Positions 41,481 through 50,071 of a stretch of 53,104 nt of DNA are shown in pieces. The notes under the pieces are model-generated. The model was not told the DNA's origin, did not search any database, and saw only the letters and a list, made by a program, of their open reading frames with translations. The first letter of the stretch is position 1, and each line of letters begins with the position of its first letter. Source of the stretch: a virus. Where the stretch lies: positions 1 to 53,104 of IMG/VR virus record IMGVR_UViG_3300031787_000166. One strand, written 5' to 3'. The position numbers and the translations under genes were made by a program.

Positions 41481-43398
41481 CGAGAATCTCGTTGATCTGT
41501 TCGGCGGTCAGCTGGTTGAGGTCGAGTCCTTCGCCGATGTGGACCCCGTTTTCGTAGAAGTTGCCGTCCCGCAGGCGCTCGAACAGGGTCTTGTCGGATG
41601 GCGCGCCGGGCGTCTTGGATAGGCGGCCGCGCAGGACGAACTGGGACATGGCGACTGCATCGATGCAGTCGTCCTTCTCGAGTCCCCCGTCGGGCGCCTC
41701 GGGGTTGAAGGACTCGATCTGGTCGAAGAGGTGGCGCCACGGGAGCATCTCGCGCCGCCACAGGGGCAGCTTGATCTTGCCGTGCTCGAAACGGAAGCCA
41801 AGGGCGGCGATCTTGTCCGTCTTCTCGGCCATGCCTGGGTTCAGCTTGACGATCTTGGGCAGGTGCTCGGTGCCCGCCATGTCGCGCGCGCGCGTGGACA
41901 CGATCGAGTTCAGGGAGTTGTAGAGGGAGACGCCCTCGCGGATCGACTCGGGGTGGACCGTGGGGCAGCGCCATCGGTCGGCCATCTCAAAGACCGCTTT
42001 CACCTGGACGGTCTCCTTGGTCTGCTGGGCCCAGAGGTCAAGGACGAAGAGGTCGTTCTGGGGAGTCACCGCCATGAGGCAGGCCACTTTGAAGTCAGAG
42101 TCGGTGGTGGCCGTGTGCGAGGTGTCCGCCGTCATAAAGAGGCGGGCGTACTTCGTAAGGAAGTCAGGCAGCGGCATCTTGATCCGGTGCGTCTCGCCTT
42201 CACGCAGCTCGTTCCAGCAGATGTTGGCCTTGGTCTGGAGCGGCTGGTCGATTTTGTCGTCGATTTCCTCGAGCGTCCAGCCGTGGCGGTGCTCGTCAAG
42301 GGTGCCGAAGAAGGCGCCGTGGCCGTCGCCCGGGGAGGCCATGTATTCGGAGGCGAAGTTTGATTCGCCGATCGTCTCGCGGATCTCCTCGAGCGACATG
42401 GACTCGGCGAACCGCGAGTTGTCCACGGCGAGGAGCAGGCGGTCGCTCTTGGTGGCGGGCCACATGTCCGGCCAGCAGGACACGATGCGTCCATTCTCCT
42501 CGAGCGCGGCGGGGATCACCAGGCGCGCCCAGCGGTTGAAGCGCGGGTCCTTCGCGCGCAGGCCCTCGGGGGTCTCCTCGAGCTGCATGGCATGCCACAG
42601 GTAGTGGCGCTTCGACACGAAGGTGCCGACCCAGTCGACGCCGGTGTCCGGGCGCGTGACCATCGGGATCACGATCTTGAAGAGGAGCTCGTCCATGTAG
42701 GAGCGGAGCACCGACATCGCCGTGGTGGCCTTGGGATCGTACTCGGGGTCGTCGAGCCGGTATCGGCGCGGACGTCCGCCGCGCTGCTTCGACGACGCGC
42801 TCAGGAACCGGATCCACGAGCTGTTGGCGAGGACCATGTGCTCCGTGCTGAAGGAGCCCTCGCCGCGCCGCGGCACGATGCGGTCGCCGTCGAACTCGGA
42901 CGAGAAGTCGTCGATGATGCGGGAGTTGTGGATGAACTGCCGCTTGAGCCGCTCGCCGACCTCGCGCGTGTTCGGGTGGCTCGACGTGGCGTAGACGAAG
43001 GAGTAGGCCGGCCGCGTCAGCAGGCGGAGCAGCATGTCCTTGCAGTTGAGGTAGCTCTTGGCCGAGCCGCGCGGCGCAACGCTCGCCGTGAGGCGATACG
43101 CGGCCCACTGGCGCGCGAGCACCCAGTGAAAGTCGGGCGTCTCAAGCGGAGTGTCGTCGTAGAACAGCGGATTGAAGTCCGCGTCCTGATCCGGCATCAG
43201 GTAGTAGCGATCGAAGAACCAGAGGGACGAGACAAGGTTGTCGCCGCGCTCCTCGGGATCTTTCGTGGGCAGCGACCAGAGGCAGCAGGCGTTGACGCGG
43301 GCCTGGCGCTGGCCGTCGGCGGTCAGCGTGTCGTAGTCGGCCGGCAGCGGGTGCAGGTCGTTTCCTTCGGCGCGGGTAGCGATGCGCTTCGGGTCCAT
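41434..43398 (-). CDS. Terminase large subunit
   Basis: 654 aa from the ATG at 43398 (TGATG with the upstream stop). ATPase: Walker A-like VAPRGSAKS (about 107-115), of the RGxAKS type seen in T7-like terminases, and a Walker B-like RRYRLDDPEYD (D216/D217). Nuclease: first Asp in LFMTADTSH (D425), later acidic motif EKDDCIDAVAMSQF near 590. It packages DNA through the portal. The open frame runs to 43518 but that part is a shadow. Confidence 0.92.
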   Translation of the reverse strand: MDPKRIATRAEGNDLHPLPADYDTLTADGQRQARVNACCLWSLPTKDPEERGDNLVSSLWFFDRYYLMPDQDADFNPLFYDDTPLETPDFHWVLARQWAAYRLTASVAPRGSAKSYLNCKDMLLRLLTRPAYSFVYATSSHPNTREVGERLKRQFIHNSRIIDDFSSEFDGDRIVPRRGEGSFSTEHMVLANSSWIRFLSASSKQRGGRPRRYRLDDPEYDPKATTAMSVLRSYMDELLFKIVIPMVTRPDTGVDWVGTFVSKRHYLWHAMQLEETPEGLRAKDPRFNRWARLVIPAALEENGRIVSCWPDMWPATKSDRLLLAVDNSRFAESMSLEEIRETIGESNFASEYMASPGDGHGAFFGTLDEHRHGWTLEEIDDKIDQPLQTKANICWNELREGETHRIKMPLPDFLTKYARLFMTADTSHTATTDSDFKVACLMAVTPQNDLFVLDLWAQQTKETVQVKAVFEMADRWRCPTVHPESIREGVSLYNSLNSIVSTRARDMAGTEHLPKIVKLNPGMAEKTDKIAALGFRFEHGKIKLPLWRREMLPWRHLFDQIESFNPEAPDGGLEKDDCIDAVAMSQFVLRGRLSKTPGAPSDKTLFERLRDGNFYENGVHIGEGLDLNQLTAEQINEILDARTPTVQRSPGSKI

Positions 43399-43820
43399 CA
43401 ACCCCCACTGGTCACGAGGAGGTGGGCGGCGGCCAGAATGCAGAGGCCGGCCATCATCTCGGCGGGGTTCTCGGTGGCGGGGCTCATGCGGTGCAGCCTC
43501 GAGGCGATGCGCACCCACTTCGGCTTGAAGCGGTTCTCGTGCACGAGTTCGGCGCGGATCGCGGCCCCGAAGGAAGAGGCGCCTCCGACGGCGCGGTCGA
43601 GGTCGATCACGCCCAGGTCCTCGTAGACGTAGGCGCCCCAGGACGCGAAGTCCTCATTCCGCAGCTCGGGGAGGCGGGCCTCCAGCAGATCCAGCGAGCC
43701 CGGTCGGGGGAAGGACTCGGCTTGCGAGGCTTCCGGTGCCGAGAGACTTGAGCCCTCGGACCTGGGAGAGGAGTCTTGATTCGGAACGGGTCTGTTCGAG
43801 AATGTTGCCTTGTTCGTCAT
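43398..43820 (-). CDS. Hypothetical protein upstream of the terminase
   Basis: 140 aa from the ATG at 43820. Ser/Pro-rich N-terminal third, then LDLLEARLPELRNEDFASWG and a C-terminal helix with a hydrophobic end (MMAGLCILAAAHLLVTSG). It overlaps the gene at 43654-44088 by 167 nt, so its true start may be internal. It may be a small packaging component; no family recognised. Confidence 0.5.
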   Translation of the reverse strand: MTNKATFSNRPVPNQDSSPRSEGSSLSAPEASQAESFPRPGSLDLLEARLPELRNEDFASWGAYVYEDLGVIDLDRAVGGASSFGAAIRAELVHENRFKPKWVRIASRLHRMSPATENPAEMMAGLCILAAAHLLVTSGG

Positions 43821-44088
43821 GGCTGACCATCTTAGCAGAACCGGTGACGATGAGTCCATTCACATCGGCGACTTCCCGTACACGCCTGTTCAACCTTTGA
43901 AGGGCGGAAAGCCTCGTGTTGTCGTCGAGCGAGTTGCGCGCGATGTCGATGTACATCCTGACCTCCTCCTCGATGTCGAAGTTGGAGGCCTTTATGGCGT
44001 TGGCCACGCCGTCCACGGAGAACATGGCTCGGATCACGTCCTCGCCGTTCTCGATCTCGGGTTCCTGCGGCGGGTCCTTGCGGCTCAA
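43654..44088 (-). CDS. Candidate small terminase subunit
   Basis: 144 aa from a TTG at 44088 with strong GGGAGG upstream and TTGA overlap with the upstream stop. Middle part helical (DVIRAMFSVDGVANAIKASN; EVRMYIDIARNSLDDNTRLS; ALQRLNRRVREVADVNG), C-terminus Gly/Pro-rich. Size and place just upstream of the large terminase fit a small terminase subunit, though I see no clear HTH. Inference from position. Confidence 0.5.
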   Translation of the reverse strand: MSRKDPPQEPEIENGEDVIRAMFSVDGVANAIKASNFDIEEEVRMYIDIARNSLDDNTRLSALQRLNRRVREVADVNGLIVTGSAKMVSHDEQGNILEQTRSESRLLSQVRGLKSLGTGSLASRVLPPTGLAGSAGGPPPRAAE

Positions 44089-45593
44089 GCGGCCTCCCTC
44101 TGGTCGCGCGCCATCGTCAGGCCCATGATCAGCATCCCTGCGATCGCGGCCACCATCACGGGGTTGCGGACGCGCAGCCCGAGCTCGGAGGCGGTATCGC
44201 GCACCTTCTTCGTGAGCATGTTCGTGTTGAACCCGCCGCCGCGCTGGCCTCGCACCTCGCGCGTGGCGGCTGGAGGCGTCCGCGGGGGCTTCGCAGGGAC
44301 CTGCGCCACCTCCTCGCCCAGCTTCAGGAAGTCGTCTTCGGCGAGCTCGGCCCGGGCCTTCTGCATCATGTGCATGGCGCGGCTCTTGTCCGTCCACGGG
44401 CGTCCTCGGTCGCGGGCGATTTCCGACATCTCGTTGCGCATTTCGATCATCTTGTCGGATCCGAAGCGCTTCTCGAGGGCCTGCTCGGTGCGGTCAAGCA
44501 GATCTTCGTCCGAAAGCGCCGCCACGGCCTTGCGCACCGTGGGGTTGCTCTCGAAGAGCTCGAGCTCGCGTATGTTCTTCGCCATGGCCGCGGCCTGAGC
44601 CTCGGTCAGGGGCATGACGGGGAGGTTGGGCATGCCTGGTTGGCGTGCCGCGTCGCGTCCCGTCCGGAATCCCGCGCTCGGTCCCAGCATGTTCTGGAAG
44701 ACGTAGGTGGCGATCGCGCGCTGGGCGATCGGCATCTTGCGTCCTTCCACGGCCGCAAGGATCATGTTGCCCGCCATCAGGTCGAGAGCTGCCGCGGGAA
44801 CTCCCCGTGCGCCCTTCTTCGTCCCGTCGTAGATGCGGCCACCCGGGCTGCGGCGGTGCAGGCCCACCGCCGACAGGTCGGAGCTGCCGGGAATCGTGGC
44901 CACCGAGTTCAGCATGACGGCGGCGCGGACGGCTCGGTTGATCGTGACGGGATCGGCCGCGCGCGGAGAGAGGCCTCCGACCATGAGCTCGTAGCGCAGG
45001 CTGTCGCGCACGGGCTTCAGCTCTTCGACGACCCCCCGCAGTTCGTCCACGGTGTAGCCGTACTTGCCGGTCGAGACGCCTGCGATCCTCTTGCGCACGG
45101 CATCGTAGAGCTGCTTGGTGGCCTCCGGGTCGTCGGCGATCACGGGGCGAAGGAACGAACTGTTGTAGTCGAGGGACGGATCGAATCCGCCAAGAACGAA
45201 AGGGAAAGGACCCTTCTTCGAGACGGTGCGCTCGTATCCGAAGTGCGGCTTGATCGGTTCAGAGGTCAGGAGAGAGATCGTCTCGTCCACGAGCTCGGGA
45301 TGGTTGAGCGCGTTGAGGCTGCCTTTCTGCTGCATCTGCCCGCGCAGCGGATGAAACATTTGCGAGATGTTTCCTTCGGGCCGGGTCTTGGGCGAGCGAA
45401 GCAGGGCTTGAACCGCTTTGCCTTCAAGCACTTCCTTGCGCGAAATGACGGCCTGCTCGAGGTCGCCGCTGCGCGGAAGCAGAACCTCGGGATTGAGCCG
45501 CAGGTCGGAGACACCGGCGCCGCGCAGGATCTCGTCGGCCAGGCGGGAGAGACCGGTCTTCGAGATCGTGAGATGGCTCGGCGCGATCGACAT
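44085..45593 (-). CDS. Hypothetical protein with C-terminal membrane helix
   Basis: 502 aa. Mostly helical, basic, with a C-terminal hydrophobic span (NPVMVAAIAGMLIMGLTMA, about 478-496). The middle has no motif I can name; the C-terminal third is Arg/Pro-rich (PAKPPRTPPAATREVRGQRG). Could be a virion protein that contacts the membrane during DNA entry. Its stop overlaps the TTG start of the next gene. Confidence 0.65.
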   Translation of the reverse strand: MSIAPSHLTISKTGLSRLADEILRGAGVSDLRLNPEVLLPRSGDLEQAVISRKEVLEGKAVQALLRSPKTRPEGNISQMFHPLRGQMQQKGSLNALNHPELVDETISLLTSEPIKPHFGYERTVSKKGPFPFVLGGFDPSLDYNSSFLRPVIADDPEATKQLYDAVRKRIAGVSTGKYGYTVDELRGVVEELKPVRDSLRYELMVGGLSPRAADPVTINRAVRAAVMLNSVATIPGSSDLSAVGLHRRSPGGRIYDGTKKGARGVPAAALDLMAGNMILAAVEGRKMPIAQRAIATYVFQNMLGPSAGFRTGRDAARQPGMPNLPVMPLTEAQAAAMAKNIRELELFESNPTVRKAVAALSDEDLLDRTEQALEKRFGSDKMIEMRNEMSEIARDRGRPWTDKSRAMHMMQKARAELAEDDFLKLGEEVAQVPAKPPRTPPAATREVRGQRGGGFNTNMLTKKVRDTASELGLRVRNPVMVAAIAGMLIMGLTMARDQREAA

Positions 45594-45599
45594 GGGTAA

Positions 45600-47138
45600 T
45601 CAGGCGTGAAGGGCGATGCCGGTGACGTCGCCGGCCGTGACAGCGGAGTTGTTGGTCAGTCCTTGGGCGCCCGTGACCATGATGGTGATGCCCGTCGAGA
45701 ATCCTGCCCCGCCTTCAAGGCTCCATTGCACTGTCCGGCCCGGAGGAATGGCGATCTCGGCCAGCGCGGAGGTCGTGCCCGGAGTGACGGAGGCGGAGAG
45801 GGCGTTGAAGATCTTGATGAAGCGCGCCGCCGCATTCGTGTTGGTGAGGGCGATGCTGAGCAAGCGGCCCGCGCCCGACTTGAGCTGCTGGGCCGCAGGG
45901 GTCGCAGGGCACAACACGTTCGTGAGGGTCGCGGCCCCCGTGGCGTTGGCCCGGTACTGGACACCGACATCGCCGACGGCGGCCGTTCCCGCAACGAGTC
46001 CGACCGTTTGCGAAGCTGCGATCTGGACTTGACCGATGGGGGTCGAGGCCGCGGTCGCGCCCGCAAGCAGGACGCTCGATGCCTGTCCCGCCGCGGTCGA
46101 GCCGCGTCCCGCCGTGATTTCCGCGGTCAGCTCCGCGTAGTCCTGGCAGTTGATGAACTGCATCTGGTAGCTGATGGCCGCAGGAGCCTGACCACGGGCA
46201 GCGCGGCCTGTTCCGGTGACATAGGTGCCGCCGAAGGTGGTGCCTTGGAGCTCAAGGGTGTTCGCGTCCACCACGGTCACGGTGAACACGCCGCGGACGA
46301 CTGCACCGCTGTTGGTGACCCCATTCAGAGACTCCACCCAGAACTTCTCGTTGGTAGATCCACCGTGTCCAGTACAGGTCACGCGGATCACGCCGCCCGT
46401 TCCAGAGACGGCTCCCGTGATCGACCGCCATGTCGAGAAGTTCATCGAACGGACGCGAATCTTGTAGAGCGCGTTCGGATCGGGAATCTGCTGATGCCGG
46501 ACATAGGAGTTCGAGCGACCGACCGTGGCGTTGTCGATCTGCCGCGAGTGGAAGTACGCCTCGTCGCTGAACGGCTCAATCTCAAGGACGGCGAGGCCGT
46601 TGGTCGTCTGGATGGTCGAGGCCGCGCTGACAAGCGGCGCGATGCCTCCGTTCTGGACTTCGTAAGAGGCCAGCGTCAGCGTGGTCGAGACGGCACCACC
46701 GAAGTCCCACCCCACGCGGTGAAGCTCGTTTGGAAGCCCGGTCACGGGATCGACCGACACCAGCTCGACATAGTGGTGCGTGTTCGCCTGACGGGTCGCG
46801 CCCGTGTTGATTCCCGCCATCACGCGGCACGGGATCGTGAAGGTCTCCTTCGACAGCAGCTCCGCGTAGCCGCCCGCCGTCGTTCCCGAGGCGATGGTCA
46901 GCAGACCGCTGGACACAGTGGCCGTGGTTCCGTCCGCGGTCACGACATCCCATTGGTTCGATAGGGGCTGGGTGAAGGAGTCGCGCCACTTCTTCTGGAC
47001 GCTCTTCATCTTCACCATGTCGTCGAACGGGTCGTAGCCGTCGATGCGGTGGACGGGCGTGTGAACTCCACCGCTCTCGACGGTGCGGAGAATCTCCGTC
47101 AAGCCGTTGCCGTCCCTGACTGTCACGTTGTTCGCCAT
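45600..47138 (-). CDS. Beta-rich virion protein (fibre or decoration)
   Basis: 512 aa, beginning MANNVTVRDGNGLTEILRTV. Thr/Ala/Gly/Val-rich strands throughout; the C-terminal domain (LLSIALTNTNAAARFIKIFN; TSALAEIAIPPGRTVQWSLE; GFSTGITIMVTG) matches a fold I recall at the end of many phage structural proteins ('L....vtN.....yvKlyn....P.vGt..P....piP.g....'). Likely a head or tail surface protein. Confidence 0.6.
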   Translation of the reverse strand: MANNVTVRDGNGLTEILRTVESGGVHTPVHRIDGYDPFDDMVKMKSVQKKWRDSFTQPLSNQWDVVTADGTTATVSSGLLTIASGTTAGGYAELLSKETFTIPCRVMAGINTGATRQANTHHYVELVSVDPVTGLPNELHRVGWDFGGAVSTTLTLASYEVQNGGIAPLVSAASTIQTTNGLAVLEIEPFSDEAYFHSRQIDNATVGRSNSYVRHQQIPDPNALYKIRVRSMNFSTWRSITGAVSGTGGVIRVTCTGHGGSTNEKFWVESLNGVTNSGAVVRGVFTVTVVDANTLELQGTTFGGTYVTGTGRAARGQAPAAISYQMQFINCQDYAELTAEITAGRGSTAAGQASSVLLAGATAASTPIGQVQIAASQTVGLVAGTAAVGDVGVQYRANATGAATLTNVLCPATPAAQQLKSGAGRLLSIALTNTNAAARFIKIFNALSASVTPGTTSALAEIAIPPGRTVQWSLEGGAGFSTGITIMVTGAQGLTNNSAVTAGDVTGIALHA

Positions 47139-47147
47139 GGTCAGACC

Positions 47148-47306
47148 TCAGAAGAAGAATGGAATGTACATGCTGTTGTCAGAGAGGGAGTAGTCGAGAA
47201 AGTAGAGGTTGGCCGGTGGTCCGCCCTGGCCGCGGCGCGAGGCGGACGTGAGGATTCGGAGCAAGCGATTGTTCGGTGAGATACGAGAGCGACGACTACG
47301 TCCCAT
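47148..47306 (-). CDS. Small basic protein, 52 aa
   Basis: Short frame starting MGRSRRSRISPNNRLLRI and ending SLSDNSMYIPFFF. The N-terminus resembles that of the next upstream gene (MGRGRRPRTASRSRL), suggesting a shared or duplicated leader. It fills the gap between the 512-aa and LamG-like genes. The Arg-rich start suggests nucleic-acid contact; function unknown. Confidence 0.6.
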   Translation of the reverse strand: MGRSRRSRISPNNRLLRILTSASRRGQGGPPANLYFLDYSLSDNSMYIPFFF

Positions 47307-47309
47307 GAG

Positions 47310-48251
47310 TCACCTCGGAGGCTCTGTCTTGTACGGGTGGCCTACGGGGAGACCGCCCTGCACTCCCCACTTCCATGCGAGGTATCCCTCGATCCTCTCC
47401 CACACAGACTGCGTGGCGGCGTTCGCGTTCCGAACGACGATGAACTCGCCGAAGGTGGTCGCCGAATGAAGAGACGGCGTTCCGCCGTTTCCGTCTGCAC
47501 CTAGGCACAGGCCATGGAGTTGGCCCGCGGTCGCTGAACCGACGGACGAACCAACGGTGGAGCCATACGTCCTCCGTAGGAGCGTCGTAGTCCCGTTGAA
47601 GACAGTTCCGTTGAGCCACAGGCCGCTTGGATGCTTCGGCGTTCCAGCGCCCGAGTAGACGGTGTAGTCCGCTCCGAATGTGTCCAACCCTCCACCCAAC
47701 AATCCACCCACGACCCCGATGATCCCTACCGGGTTCGGATTACCGCCGTACACCCAGTAGTCGAAAGTGTAGGTCTGATTCGTACCGCCAATGCTTCGAT
47801 GGAACCCGCTCCACGGTCTCACGTTGCTTGTCGGGAATCCAGCGAACGGAGGTGGCTTGCAGATGTAGAACACCGCGAACGGCATTGGTTCGCCGTTGGG
47901 GTTCTGCGGCCAACCCGGATAGTTGGCGGGATTCGACCGAAGCGCGTCGTTCGATCCGTCGAACACGATCCCCGGCATCCCGTTCATCGCGGTCGCGTTG
48001 TACTGAGGTTGATTGGCGCTGACAGTCTGCTCAAGATGATTGAGCAACGGAGTCTTGTCACGCCAAGACTCAACAGAGGGAAGTCCTCCAACCGGAGGAA
48101 CCACCGTCGAAGCATGCGTAGCGTCGTACCACGCAAGAAGATCGGACTGAATCCGCAACGGAGTCCAAACAGAAGGGCCCGCGGACGCAACGACCGTAGC
48201 CCTTGTGAGCCTCGACCGGCTTGCAGTCCGCGGGCGCCTTCCCCGGCCCAT
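47310..48251 (-). CDS. LamG/concanavalin-like structural protein
   Basis: 313 aa. Basic N-terminus, then LLAWYDATHASTVVPPVGGL...ESWRDKTPLLNHLEQ...QPQYNATAMNGMPGIVFDGS and ending ERIEGYLAWKWGVQGGLP...HPYKTEPP. These phrases are typical of lectin/LamG-like beta-sandwich domains in phage tail and other surface proteins ('R..IEGYLAWKWG....LP..HPY'). Probably a carbohydrate-binding virion protein. TAATG overlap with the upstream gene. Confidence 0.7.
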   Translation of the reverse strand: MGRGRRPRTASRSRLTRATVVASAGPSVWTPLRIQSDLLAWYDATHASTVVPPVGGLPSVESWRDKTPLLNHLEQTVSANQPQYNATAMNGMPGIVFDGSNDALRSNPANYPGWPQNPNGEPMPFAVFYICKPPPFAGFPTSNVRPWSGFHRSIGGTNQTYTFDYWVYGGNPNPVGIIGVVGGLLGGGLDTFGADYTVYSGAGTPKHPSGLWLNGTVFNGTTTLLRRTYGSTVGSSVGSATAGQLHGLCLGADGNGGTPSLHSATTFGEFIVVRNANAATQSVWERIEGYLAWKWGVQGGLPVGHPYKTEPPR

Positions 48252-48409
48252 TACTTGCAGCCCTTGCCCTTCCCCTTGGCCTTGCCCTTCGGCATCGACT
48301 TTGCGGGAGTTGCGGGCTTGCCGTACAGGAACGCGGGCTTCTTGCCTTCCTTCTTCATCTCTGACTCGCTTTCCGGGCCTCTGCGGCCCATAGGTGACAG
48401 TTCGATCAT
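48251..48409 (-). CDS. Small Lys/Gly-rich protein, 52 aa
   Basis: From the ATG at 48409: an acidic start, then a very basic tail (SMPKGKAKGKGKGCK). Frame open to 48517 but overlaps the next gene and looks like shadow there. Histone-tail-like; might bind DNA or the capsid interior. Function unknown. Confidence 0.55.
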   Translation of the reverse strand: MIELSPMGRRGPESESEMKKEGKKPAFLYGKPATPAKSMPKGKAKGKGKGCK

Positions 48410-48413
48410 ACCG

Positions 48414-48638
48414 TCAACTCTTGCGCAGCGAGTCGGGAAGGAGCACCTCAATCTTGATTTTGATGCCGGCTTCCTTCTCCTCAGAACCGCACTCCTCGCA
48501 CTCGCCCTCCTCGTCAAGCTCTTCGCCGCAGCCCGGGCACTTCTTGGGGCGCTGCTTCGACGGCTTGCCTGGCTTCTTCAGCAGGCCTGGAGGCGGCATC
48601 ATCTCAAGCGATTCAGATCGACGGTTCGCGAGGCTCAT
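48414..48638 (-). CDS. Zinc-ribbon protein
   Basis: 74 aa. CPGCGEELDEEGECEECG (about residues 34-51) is a classic four-Cys zinc ribbon, with basic N-terminal and amphipathic C-terminal flanks. Probably binds DNA, RNA or protein. Confidence 0.7.
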   Translation of the reverse strand: MSLANRRSESLEMMPPPGLLKKPGKPSKQRPKKCPGCGEELDEEGECEECGSEEKEAGIKIKIEVLLPDSLRKS

Positions 48639-48887
48639 TCAGCACTTCCATGCCCGGAGGCTCTTGTTGATGCGGGAGTTCGGATCGGACGCGGTCTTCT
48701 TGGACGTGAGCTTCTTCTTCATGCCCTGCATCCGGGCGCAGAAGCTGTCGCGCCTAGGTCCGCCCTCCGGCTGCGGCGCCTTGAGGTTCGAGCCCGTGGC
48801 TCGGTTGTAGGCGGAGCGGCCCGCCGCGTTGAGACCCCCACTGGGATCGCGGTGCTCGGCCTTGAAGTCGAAGCGCTTCTTCGCCAT
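48639..48887 (-). CDS. DUF6321-like small phage protein
   Basis: 82 aa from the ATG at 48887 (TGATG with upstream stop). The pattern DPSGGLNAAGRSAYNRATG...SFCARMQGMKKKLTSKKTA...DPNSRINKSLRAWKC is the one I associate with DUF6321, a small basic family common in environmental phages; function unknown. CCCCCACTG site at 48835. Confidence 0.75.
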   Translation of the reverse strand: MAKKRFDFKAEHRDPSGGLNAAGRSAYNRATGSNLKAPQPEGGPRRDSFCARMQGMKKKLTSKKTASDPNSRINKSLRAWKC

Positions 48888-49018
48888 CAGCGGCTCCGCT
48901 TCTTCGGCGCCTTCTTGGGGAGGGCCTTGATGGACGGCGTCTTCTTGGCCCACTTGCGGGCGGTCTCGGGCATCGTCGCGAACATGTAGCGGGCCTGGGC
49001 CTTGCTCTTGAACGGCAT
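48887..49018 (-). CDS. Small basic protein of the SKAQ type, 43 aa
   Basis: MPFKSKAQARYMFATMPETA followed by a basic tail (KKTPSIKALPKKAPKKRSR). Resembles very short phage proteins that begin 'MPFKSKAQ..YM.A..PE.A..W' and often occur next to the DUF6321-like gene. Stop overlaps the next ATG (TGATG). Confidence 0.7.
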   Translation of the reverse strand: MPFKSKAQARYMFATMPETARKWAKKTPSIKALPKKAPKKRSR

Positions 49019-49029
49019 GTCAGGACTCC

Positions 49030-49596
49030 TTAGAACTCGTCTTCCTCAAGCGTTCGGCGGGTGACGTGCCTGGTTCGATTCAACTTCCTTCCCCGAGCCG
49101 CAGCCTCTCGATCCAGCTTTCTCTGATAGGCCAGGTCCATGTCGTCCATCTCCCTGGTTCCTAGCGAACGCCTAGGGCCCCCGAGGGTTGCGCCGAACGA
49201 TCCATCGGGCCTCTGCCAGATGCCGGCTTCCCGGGAAGTGATCTTGCCTCGCTTTGAAGTCTGCCGGGTATAGCCTGTTTCACGAGGTTCAGACCGCGGT
49301 TTACCCAGTCGACCCAGAAACTTCTCTTCGTCGGATTCGTACTTGGCTGTCTTCTGCGAGGCCTTCTTGACGAACGATTCCTGCTTCAACGCCTTGTGCA
49401 GGTTCGCGGGGATCACGACCTTTCCCTCCGGCACGGCCTTGCCCGTCTGCTTCCGGTAGTAGTCCGCGATCTTGCCTCGGTTCTTCTGGTAGCTGCCCAT
49501 CATGCGTTCGACGTCCGGTCCAAAGCCGGAACCCTTGCGGATTCCGCGGACAAGATCCGTGAACATCTCTCGGGCGATGACGACGAACTTGGCCAT
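49030..49596 (-). CDS. Hypothetical basic protein
   Basis: 188 aa. Helical N-terminus (MAKFVVIAREMFTDLVRGIR), a Lys-rich middle and an Arg-rich C-terminus (RKLNRTRHVTRRTLEEDEF). No family recognised. Two nt separate it from the upstream stop. Confidence 0.6.
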   Translation of the reverse strand: MAKFVVIAREMFTDLVRGIRKGSGFGPDVERMMGSYQKNRGKIADYYRKQTGKAVPEGKVVIPANLHKALKQESFVKKASQKTAKYESDEEKFLGRLGKPRSEPRETGYTRQTSKRGKITSREAGIWQRPDGSFGATLGGPRRSLGTREMDDMDLAYQRKLDREAAARGRKLNRTRHVTRRTLEEDEF

Positions 49597-49597
49597 G

Positions 49598-50071
49598 TCA
49601 GGGTTCCTCGTGGCAGTGGGGGTTCAGGAGGCCGAGCATGCGGCGGCCGGCGTCCTTGAGTTCTTCGGCGGTGCGGGCCTCGAGCTCGACGCCGTCCATG
49701 ATGCGCACCTTGTTGATCTCCTCGACAAGCATCGGAAGATTCTGCTGGATGTACTCGAGGGACAGCTTGTTCGTGAGGTGCTTTCCGCGGCGGCCGCCGA
49801 GGAGCGAGGCAGAGCCGGGCGCGAGGAAGTCCTTCTGCCCGAAGCGCGTCGCGGCCCACAGGCCGATGCGGAACATGTGGATGTTGACGAGCCAGTCGTC
49901 GCCGATCTGGAGGAGCGGCACGTGGATGCTGCGGCAGAAGCGCCGGAACGAGAGAGGATTCATCCCGAGCTCGGAGCAGAAGCGGGACTCGTGCACCCAG
50001 CGCAGGCCGCCGCCCACCGAGAAGGAGAAGGCCTTGTCGCGCGGACGCTTCTTGTAGCCTGGTCTGGTCAT
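49598..50071 (-). CDS. Hypothetical protein
   Basis: 157 aa, ATGA overlap with the upstream gene. N-terminal basic/aromatic region (SFRRFCRSIHVPLLQIGDDW) then helical C-terminus. The first 70 residues could form an excisionase-like winged helix, but this is weak. CCCCCACTG-type site (49614) lies near its end. Confidence 0.6.
   Translation of the reverse strand: MTRPGYKKRPRDKAFSFSVGGGLRWVHESRFCSELGMNPLSFRRFCRSIHVPLLQIGDDWLVNIHMFRIGLWAATRFGQKDFLAPGSASLLGGRRGKHLTNKLSLEYIQQNLPMLVEEINKVRIMDGVELEARTAEELKDAGRRMLGLLNPHCHEEP

Noticed and set aside
43399-43518. N-terminal extension of the large terminase
   Set aside because: The sequence is Arg/His/Pro-rich shadow coding and the ATG at 43398 forms a TGATG with the upstream gene.
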